NCBI GenBank assembly: GCA_002406115.1 | Contig: DHNC01000008.1 | Coordinates: forward strand, 1-9,518 | Length of the DNA stretch: 9,518 bases | Direction: 5' to 3' | Source: Christensenella sp. UBA4626 | Lineage (GTDB): Bacteria > Bacillota > Clostridia > Christensenellales > UBA1242 | Shown here: positions 5,620-9,518 of the stretch, piece after piece | Numbering within the stretch: the stretch's first letter is position 1 | Layout: each line of letters begins with the position of its first letter | Translations under genes and position numbers: made by a program | Notes under the pieces: model-generated | Databases searched by the model: none | Told to the model about the DNA's origin: nothing | Seen by the model: the letters and a program-made list of their open reading frames with translations, nothing else

Positions 5620-5648
5620 ACAATATTCTTCAAATTTAAGATTTTCAA
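5620..5648 (-). promoter_or_regulatory. Candidate promoter of the yycJ-like gene
   Basis: On the minus strand TTGAAA (5643-5648) and TATTGT (5620-5625) are 17 bp apart. Transcription would begin near 5613, about 28 bp before the ATG at 5585. It fits the choice of 5585 over the upstream TTG at 5684. Confidence 0.35.
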
Positions 5649-5676
5649 AATTTGGCAAATTTGCTCATGTTTAGAT

Positions 5677-5705
5677 ATTGACAAAATGTCAATTTATGTT
5701 AAAAT
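5677..5705 (+). promoter_or_regulatory. Promoter with palindromic -35 region
   Basis: The -35 TTGACA (5678-5683) and -10 TAAAAT (5700-5705) are 16 bp apart and lead to the ORF at 5726. The -35 is one arm of the perfect palindrome ATTGACA-AAA-TGTCAAT (5677-5693). That palindrome could bind a dimeric regulator and lies in the divergent region shared with the yycJ-like gene. Confidence 0.6.
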
Positions 5706-5725
5706 GCAAGTATAAGAGAGGGCAC

Positions 5726-6133
5726 ATGGAAAATAAATTTGATGAAAACTTGGCAATCAAGCAAACTGTTACAACACAGGCAGAAAAAATCATGAAACTT
5801 ATCCCAAAAATTGCTGACGTTGAAAGAAGTGAAATTCAAATTGTTTTGTTGGATAGGATTAGGGAAAAATTGGCATTCATCATGATTGAAAAGGACGCAA
5901 AAACCCTTGACGTTGCGTTTGACGATTTGGATCAAATGATAGAAATCATGTTGAGGAGCGAACTTAGGTTTAAAATGGAACTTGAAAATGTGTACAAATC
6001 AACAAAAAACATCTTTGCAAAACTGTCCGCAAGAAAGTCTTTAAAAAGGCAAACAAAACTTGTGGAAATGATTCAAGAGTTGCACTCACAAGCGGAAAAT
6101 ATGCACGCTTATTCCATGCTTTGCTTGATTTAA
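5726..6133 (+). CDS. Small lysine-rich helical protein, unknown function (first of three)
   Basis: This 135-residue protein is not recognised. It is highly charged and predicted by eye to be almost all helix, with heptad-like stretches at about 36-95 and 105-125. No signal peptide or membrane segment is seen, so it is probably cytoplasmic. The start at ATG 5726 follows AGAGAGGG (5715-5722) closely, preferable to an in-frame ATG at 5678 that overlaps the -35. It has its own promoter at 5678-5705 and no clear terminator. The C-terminal stretch KLSARKSLKRQTKLVEMIQE (99-118) resembles KIGFRKRASQDKTILGYLEQ in the ORF at 6930, with one gap. That suggests a set of distant paralogues. No catalytic motif is visible. 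Confidence 0.7.
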   Translation: MENKFDENLAIKQTVTTQAEKIMKLIPKIADVERSEIQIVLLDRIREKLAFIMIEKDAKTLDVAFDDLDQMIEIMLRSELRFKMELENVYKSTKNIFAKLSARKSLKRQTKLVEMIQELHSQAENMHAYSMLCLI

Positions 6134-6309
6134 TCGGTTTAAATTAAAAAATCAAATATAAAATGATATTGCAACTTTGAAAGCCTGATTTTAAATCAAA
6201 AATGTCGTCGTTAAAGCAAAAGAAATCCACTTCGGTGTGTTAATTACTGGCAAAATTAGGTTTTACATAGTTTATCCTTAAAATTTATAAAAAAACTTGT
6301 CGTTAGCAC

Positions 6310-6337
6310 TTGACAATAATTTAAAAGATGATATACT
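6310..6337 (+). promoter_or_regulatory. Promoter of the ORF at 6389
   Basis: A -35 TTGACA (6310-6315) and a -10 TATACT (6332-6337) are 16 bp apart. Half-sites TTGTC (6297-6301) and GACAA (6312-6316) flank it in the everted orientation relative to the palindromes of the neighbouring promoters. The predicted leader is about 45 nt. Confidence 0.65.
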
Positions 6338-6388
6338 CTAACTCACTTGCACACGCATATACGCATAAATTAAAAGGATTATAAAAAA

Positions 6389-6802
6389 ATGAAAGAGGAA
6401 ATTGAACAAATGGATATTGATATCGTAGTTAAAAATATTGTGGCTAAAATCAAAAGATTTACAAGCAACGCATTGAGGGTTGACAAAAACGCTGCAAGGA
6501 AAAAGATTGCTTTAAAACTTGACAACAAAACAAATGATGTTGAAGGGCTTTTCCTTCCGGACGATATTTTTAAATTTATCGACGAAGTGAACCGTCTTTT
6601 GGATCAATATAAAAAGAGTTTGAACCTTGAAAAGATGAGTTTGCCAACCGAAAAGGACAATTCAAAAGGCATTTCATTTATCGCAAGATTGACAAAACCT
6701 TTTGACTGCTCTAAAACTTTGGAAACAATTGAAGACATCAAAAACGACAACAAACGTTTAAGCAAATTGTTGACAATGCACCCATTGACAGACAACCAAT
6801 AA
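6389..6802 (+). CDS. Small lysine-rich helical protein, unknown function (second of three)
   Basis: The product has 137 residues, is rich in K, D, N and I, and has no signal peptide or membrane segment. It is not recognised. Helical stretches are likely at about 10-35, 58-80 and 107-130. The region ISFIARLTKPFDCSKTLE (95-112) sits where its neighbours carry IFAKLSARKS or MLKKIGFRKR, so a distant relationship is possible but weak. The start at 6389 follows AAAGGA (6373-6378) at a wide spacing of 10. A second ATG at 6410 follows AGAGGA and could be the real start, giving a protein seven residues shorter. It has its own promoter (6310) and terminator (6822), so it is a single-gene unit. Confidence 0.7.
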   Translation: MKEEIEQMDIDIVVKNIVAKIKRFTSNALRVDKNAARKKIALKLDNKTNDVEGLFLPDDIFKFIDEVNRLLDQYKKSLNLEKMSLPTEKDNSKGISFIARLTKPFDCSKTLETIEDIKNDNKRLSKLLTMHPLTDNQ

Positions 6803-6821
6803 AATGCTTTTGTAAAAAAAC

Positions 6822-6846
6822 AAACCATCGTCATTGATGGTTTTTT
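6822..6846 (+). terminator. Intrinsic terminator
   Basis: AAACCATC (6822-6829), a 6-nt loop and GATGGTTT (6836-6843) form a perfect 8-bp stem that runs into a T tract (6841-6846). It lies 19 bp after the stop of the ORF at 6389. Confidence 0.85.
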
Positions 6847-6884
6847 GTTGCAAAAGTTGGTTGACGCATTTTTTGCTTTGAGTA

Positions 6885-6912
6885 TTGACAACTTGTCAAC
6901 AGATGATATAAT
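6885..6912 (+). promoter_or_regulatory. Perfect-consensus promoter with palindromic -35
   Basis: TTGACA (6885-6890) and TATAAT (6907-6912) are both exact consensus hexamers, 16 bp apart. The -35 is part of the inverted repeat TTGACAA-C-TTGTCAA (6885-6899). A strong promoter with a palindrome over its -35 suggests repression when not needed. Confidence 0.75.
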
Positions 6913-6929
6913 CAAAAAAAGGAACACAA

Positions 6930-7376
6930 ATGAACAAGAAAAATTCCACCATTGTGAACAATGTGCTTATAAAATATTCGGCACTTGAACAATCCGCAAA
7001 ACTTATGCAAACATTGACCTGCAAAATGAAAAAGATGAGTGATAAGTGTTTTTATGACGAGTCACTAATCAAAATCAAGGGCAATTTGAAATATGTTAAG
7101 TGGGGCACCGATCACGAAACTTTGATTGAAAAACTTGAAGATAACAAGATGATTTTGACTTACTTAAAAGTTGTGACAGAATCCGATTTATCCGCAAAAA
7201 CTCAAATGTTGAGCGGCAAGGATAAGAAGTACGGAATGTTAAAAAAGATTGGCTTCCGCAAAAGAGCAAGTCAAGATAAGACCATTTTGGGATATTTGGA
7301 ACAAATGCAAAAAATCAATTCGTCAATTTATGACGCTGTTACATATCTGTTGCCAAATGAGGCAGTGGATCAATAA
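6930..7376 (+). CDS. Small lysine-rich helical protein, unknown function (third of three)
   Basis: This 148-residue basic protein is not recognised. It has no signal peptide or membrane segment. Likely helices span about 5-36, 62-93 and 114-140. The segment KIGFRKRASQDKTILGYLEQ (106-125) resembles residues 99-118 of the ORF at 5726. The start ATG at 6930 follows AAGGA (6919-6923). It is a single-gene unit with an exact consensus promoter at 6885 and a strong terminator at 7380. Together with the two genes before it, it forms a row of similar-sized proteins (135, 137 and 148 residues), each separately promoted. Function unknown; nothing indicates an enzyme. Confidence 0.7.
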   Translation: MNKKNSTIVNNVLIKYSALEQSAKLMQTLTCKMKKMSDKCFYDESLIKIKGNLKYVKWGTDHETLIEKLEDNKMILTYLKVVTESDLSAKTQMLSGKDKKYGMLKKIGFRKRASQDKTILGYLEQMQKINSSIYDAVTYLLPNEAVDQ

Positions 7377-7379
7377 ATT

Positions 7380-7409
7380 AAGGCACATCGCATGATGTGT
7401 CTTTTTTTT
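7380..7409 (+). terminator. Intrinsic terminator
   Basis: AAGGCACATC, the loop GCAT and GATGTGTCTT form a 10-bp stem with one G-U pair, followed by a run of eight T residues (7402-7409). It begins 3 bp after the stop codon of the ORF at 6930. Confidence 0.9.
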
Positions 7410-7558
7410 GTGAAAATAATTTTTTTTGGGCGGGCGAAACTAATTGGTATCAAACTCAATCAAAATGTGGTAAACATATCAACATATTCTTAATGTAAGG
7501 TTTTACTTATATTGTGTAGAGGATAATATATATTTAATCATCTAATTTGAAAAAATTG

Positions 7559-7587
7559 TTGACAATACGTCTTTTCAAAGTTAAAAT
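7559..7587 (+). promoter_or_regulatory. Promoter of the hflX leader
   Basis: TTGACA (7559-7564) and TAAAAT (7582-7587) are 17 bp apart. Transcription would begin near 7594, giving a leader of about 146 nt before hflX. A weaker second candidate lies upstream, TTTACT (7502-7507) with TAATAT (7524-7529), spacer 16. Confidence 0.7.
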
Positions 7588-7607
7588 AAATTTTAGAGGT
7601 GAAAAAA

Positions 7608-7625
7608 ATGAGCATAAATCTTTAA
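7608..7625 (+). CDS. Five-codon leader peptide (MSINL) upstream of hflX
   Basis: ATG AGC ATA AAT CTT TAA encodes a five-residue peptide. It is preceded by AGAGGTG (7595-7601), a close match to the ribosome binding consensus, at 6-nt spacing. The predicted transcript would begin almost at this binding site. Its stop codon is only 4 nt before the 5' arm of a terminator-like hairpin, so a ribosome halted on this ORF would cover that arm. The peptide itself is unlikely to have another role. It is too short to prove by coding statistics, so the call rests on the binding site and position. Confidence 0.5.
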   Translation: MSINL

Positions 7626-7629
7626 ACTC

Positions 7630-7664
7630 AAAATTGAAATTTTAGGCAGGTTTTAATTTTTTTT
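7630..7664 (+). terminator. Putative attenuator hairpin in the hflX leader
   Basis: AAAATTGAAA (7630-7639) pairs along its length with TTTTAATTTT (7651-7660), including one G-U pair, across an 11-nt loop. It is followed by more T residues to 7664 (eight T in a row from 7657). It lies between the leader ORF and hflX. The stem is all A-U apart from the G-U pair, so it is weak. A competing small hairpin AAAAT-TGAA-ATTTT uses the same 5' arm. Confidence 0.45.
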
Positions 7665-7739
7665 GTGTCATTTTTGACGTTGAGTATAATCGGTGGCGGA
7701 ATTTTCGCTATGCCTAAATTTAAGTTTAAAGGAGAATTT

Positions 7740-8819
7740 ATGTTTGTTAATAATCAAGTTTTTAAAGAAAAAGCATATTTAGTTTGCCCATATGTCAATG
7801 TGGAGAACGCCGAACATAGGGCAAAGGAATTGGAACTTTTAACCGAAAGTGCACTGTATGAAATTGTCAAGTGCAACATTTTTCAACCAAAGGAACTTAA
7901 CGCTCGCACATATTTTGGCATCGGCAAAGCGGAAGAAATCCGTGATGAGGCAAAGGCATTGGGTGCCACAGTTATCATTTTGGATTGCCCGCTCACAGGC
8001 AGTCAACTGCGTAATTTAAGTGAAATTTTTGATGTCAAGACCATTGACCGCACAATGCTCATTTTGGATATTTTTGCCGGACGAGCAAAATCCGGTGAGG
8101 GCAAACTTCAAGTTGAATTGGCACAACTTAAATATAGTTTGCCAAGGTTGAGCAGCATTGAGTTTAATCAAGAAAAGATGTCAGGTCGTGGTGCTGGTGA
8201 AAGATTGAGAGACCTTAGCAAGCGAAAAATTCAAGAGGATATTTTGCGTCTTGAAAAGGAAATAAAAGATATACAAAAAAATCGTCAAACACAGCGAAAA
8301 CAGCGTTTATCTCGCATGAAGAGCGTCGCTTTGGTGGGCTACACAAATGCGGGCAAATCAACTTTGATGAACGCTATTGCAAAGGCTGGCACTTATGCGG
8401 ACGATAGGCTTTTTGCAACTTTGGATGTGCTTTCAAAAAAGGTGTGGGATAATGGCACCGAATATGTTTTGATTGACACTGTCGGCTTTGTAAGCAATCT
8501 TCCGCACGAACTGATGTACGCCTTCTCCGCCACCTTGGAGGAAACTTTGGATGCCAACGTGCTTTTGCTTGTCGTTGATGCAGGCGACCCACATTGCTAT
8601 GACCAAATTTCCGTCGTGGAATGTGAGTTTAAACGCCTTGAAATTGACCCAAACCGCATTATTTTGGTTTACAACAAAATTGACAAGATGACAAATTCGG
8701 ACATCCAAAATTTAAAACGCTATCCTTACAGCACTTGCTATATCGGCGCCAAATCTGGCAAAAACATTGTTCAACTCAAACAAATGATTTTGGATAAACT
8801 CCAATCATTCAGTTACTAA
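7740..8819 (+). CDS. hflX: GTPase HflX (ribosome-splitting factor)
   Basis: From ATG 7740 the protein has 359 residues. The start follows AAAGGAG at good spacing; the frame stays open to a GTG at 7665, but that extension is not needed. The N-terminal HflX domain includes YFGIGKAEEI (58-67), SQLRNL and the conserved stretch KSGEGKLQVELAQLKY. A charged coiled region (160-195) leads to the GTPase domain: G1 GYTNAGKST (200-208), LFATLD, G3 DTVGF (246-250), G4 NKID (312-315) and G5 near GAKSG (336-340). HflX binds the 50S subunit and splits stalled or stress-inactivated ribosomes; related proteins give antibiotic resistance in some Bacillota. The linker motif is S-G-R-G-A-G-E-R-L-R-D-L (148-159), unlike the common G-P-G-E-x-x-L-E-x-D-R-R. 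A leader ORF and hairpin upstream suggest regulation by translation stress. A terminator follows. Confidence 0.95.
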   Translation: MFVNNQVFKEKAYLVCPYVNVENAEHRAKELELLTESALYEIVKCNIFQPKELNARTYFGIGKAEEIRDEAKALGATVIILDCPLTGSQLRNLSEIFDVKTIDRTMLILDIFAGRAKSGEGKLQVELAQLKYSLPRLSSIEFNQEKMSGRGAGERLRDLSKRKIQEDILRLEKEIKDIQKNRQTQRKQRLSRMKSVALVGYTNAGKSTLMNAIAKAGTYADDRLFATLDVLSKKVWDNGTEYVLIDTVGFVSNLPHELMYAFSATLEETLDANVLLLVVDAGDPHCYDQISVVECEFKRLEIDPNRIILVYNKIDKMTNSDIQNLKRYPYSTCYIGAKSGKNIVQLKQMILDKLQSFSY

Positions 8820-8896
8820 ATCCTAAACAATAAAAATTGCTCTTCAACAAGTTAAGTTATTAAAAAGGCATAATTTGGGTTGTGCGGTAATATTAT

Positions 8897-8935
8897 AAAG
8901 TTTACGGGAAATTTTGTTTTTCCGTAACTTTTTTT
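8897..8935 (+). terminator. Terminator after hflX
   Basis: AAAGTTTACGG (8897-8907) faces CCGTAACTTT (8922-8931) with one bulged T, around a loop rich in A and T, and is followed by further T residues to 8935. It begins 77 bp past the hflX stop. No gene is seen between. Confidence 0.75.
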
Positions 8936-9029
8936 CTTTCGCTTGCGTAGTATGTACTATACAAAGGAAAGTTCAAAACACCGATGAAACACTTTGTAAA
9001 TACATAACAAAAAACTTTTAGGAGGAACT

Positions 9030-9236
9030 ATGTTCAACAAATTCTTTGGTGGCAACGATTGCGGTTGCAATGAAGGCATGAACACAGGTTGCGGTTGCGG
9101 CGACTTCGCTTGGCTCATCATCCTTATTTTGCTCCTTTGCAATTGCGGCTGCAAAATTGACCCATGCTTGCTTATAATCATCTTGTTGTTGCTCTGTGGC
9201 TGCGGCTGCGGACACAAAGGGCCACAAGGATGCTAG
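9030..9236 (+). CDS. Small cysteine-rich, hydrophobic protein of unknown function
   Basis: The 68-residue product contains 12 cysteines, mostly as C-G-C or C-N-C pairs (11/13, 21/23, 37/39/41, 56/58/60) plus C46 and C68. Two hydrophobic stretches, FAWLIILILLL (26-36) and LLIIILLLL (47-55), alternate with the Cys-Gly clusters, so the protein looks like a two-fold repeat of hydrophobic block then Cys-Gly block. Translation is well supported by AGGAGG (9020-9025) four nt before the ATG. Similar tiny Cys/Gly/Leu-rich proteins exist in Clostridia and are often labelled hypothetical, sometimes as spore-related. The hydrophobic blocks are short for full membrane spans, so membrane or interface association is only an inference. 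A near-palindrome TAGTA-TG-TACTA (8947-8958) lies upstream. A structured tandem repeat begins just after the stop. Confidence 0.75.
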   Translation: MFNKFFGGNDCGCNEGMNTGCGCGDFAWLIILILLLCNCGCKIDPCLLIIILLLLCGCGCGHKGPQGC

Positions 9237-9239
9237 GGC

Positions 9240-9518
9240 GGAATTGACTCGCCTTAAAGTTAGTTTGCTAGGTAAACCAACGCAAACGTAAACCTATTGG
9301 CGGTCAATTCCTTCTAACAAGGGACACCACGGGAGTGTTTTCCCTTGTTTAATCCTTTCCGATTTAAGAGGATTGAGATAGGAAAGAGAGACTCGCCTTA
9401 AAGTTAGTTTGCTAGGTAAACCAACGCAAACGTAAACCTATTGGCGGTCAATTCCTTCTAACAAGGGACACCACGGGAGTGTTTTCCCTTGTTTAATCCT
9501 TTCCGATTTAAGAGGATT
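9240..9518 (+). repeat. Structured 144-bp tandem repeat at the window end
   Basis: Positions 9246-9374 and 9390-9518 are identical over 129 bp, a period of 144 bp; the second unit is cut by the window end. The first unit can fold into three hairpins. One pairs GGAATTGAC-T-CGCC (9240-9253) with GGCG-GTCAATTCC (9299-9311). The second pairs AACAAGGG (9316-9323) with CCCTTGTT (9342-9349). The third pairs AATCCT (9351-9356) with AGGATT (9369-9374). The second unit lacks the GGAATT left arm of the first hairpin. There is no ORF. It could be a non-coding RNA array or an intergenic repeat family. Confidence 0.75.

Noticed and set aside
5586..5684. Upstream TTG start for the WalJ/YycJ-like gene
   Set aside because: The extra 33 residues do not resemble the family, whose members begin at the MRICNLASGSSGN segment, and a promoter candidate lies inside this stretch.
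5678..5725. ATG at 5678 (non-ATG codon in the sequence) as start of the first small ORF
   Set aside because: It begins inside the -35 hexamer of the gene's own promoter; ATG 5726 has a good ribosome binding site and lies downstream of the promoter.
7665..7739. GTG start at 7665 for HflX
   Set aside because: It directly follows the T tract of the leader hairpin and has no ribosome binding site, whereas ATG 7740 has AAAGGAG at the right spacing and gives a normal HflX length.
8957..9227. Minus-strand ORFs opposite the Cys-rich small protein, rich in Q, P and A
   Set aside because: They are antisense shadows of the Cys/Gly codons and have no ribosome binding site; the plus strand has a clear one.
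9246..9518. CRISPR array
   Set aside because: The two units are contiguous 144-bp copies, not short repeats with unique spacers, and no cas gene is present.

Overview
The window is AT-rich bacterial DNA. Signals are of Gram-positive low-GC type: strong AGGAGG-like ribosome binding sites, sigma-A promoters of the TTGACA-16/18-TATAAT kind, and many intrinsic terminators. Gene content points to an anaerobic member of the Bacillota (Clostridia-like, possibly gut-associated): a rubrerythrin, a WalJ/YycJ-type metallo-hydrolase, a TasA/camelysin-type signal sequence joined to Listeria-Bacteroides (InlB B) repeats, and HflX. The species cannot be named from the sequence alone.

Layout. (1) Positions 1-903 hold a minus-strand tRNA unit: a promoter (875-903), tRNA-Ala(TGC), about 500 bp of tRNA fragments and hairpins, tRNA-Ile(GAT) and a terminator. 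(2) 1088-1714 is a rubrerythrin with an unusual cysteine-rich linker. (3) 1740-1940 and 4117-4784 are non-coding and filled with palindromic, MITE-like repeats. They flank a 645-codon secreted surface protein (2098-4035). A run of ten G residues lies in the likely true N-terminal coding region, and the present length puts the upstream start out of frame. (4) 4785-5585 (minus) is the WalJ/YycJ-like hydrolase. (5) 5726-7376 holds three small lysine-rich helical proteins of unknown function in a row, each with its own near-consensus promoter; they may be distant paralogues. (6) 7559-8819 is hflX. Its leader has a strong promoter, a five-codon ORF with an excellent ribosome binding site, and a terminator-like hairpin just after the ORF, an arrangement that suggests ribosome-dependent attenuation. 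(7) 9030-9236 encodes a 68-residue cysteine- and leucine-rich small protein. It is followed by a structured 144-bp tandem repeat that runs off the window end.

The genes are mostly single transcription units, not one pathway. Two possible regulatory switches are the main points of interest: the G tract (phase variation of a surface protein) and the hflX leader (attenuation of a ribosome rescue factor). The three small ORFs, the recurring TTGAC/GTCAA palindromes and the terminal tandem repeat are the least explained parts.
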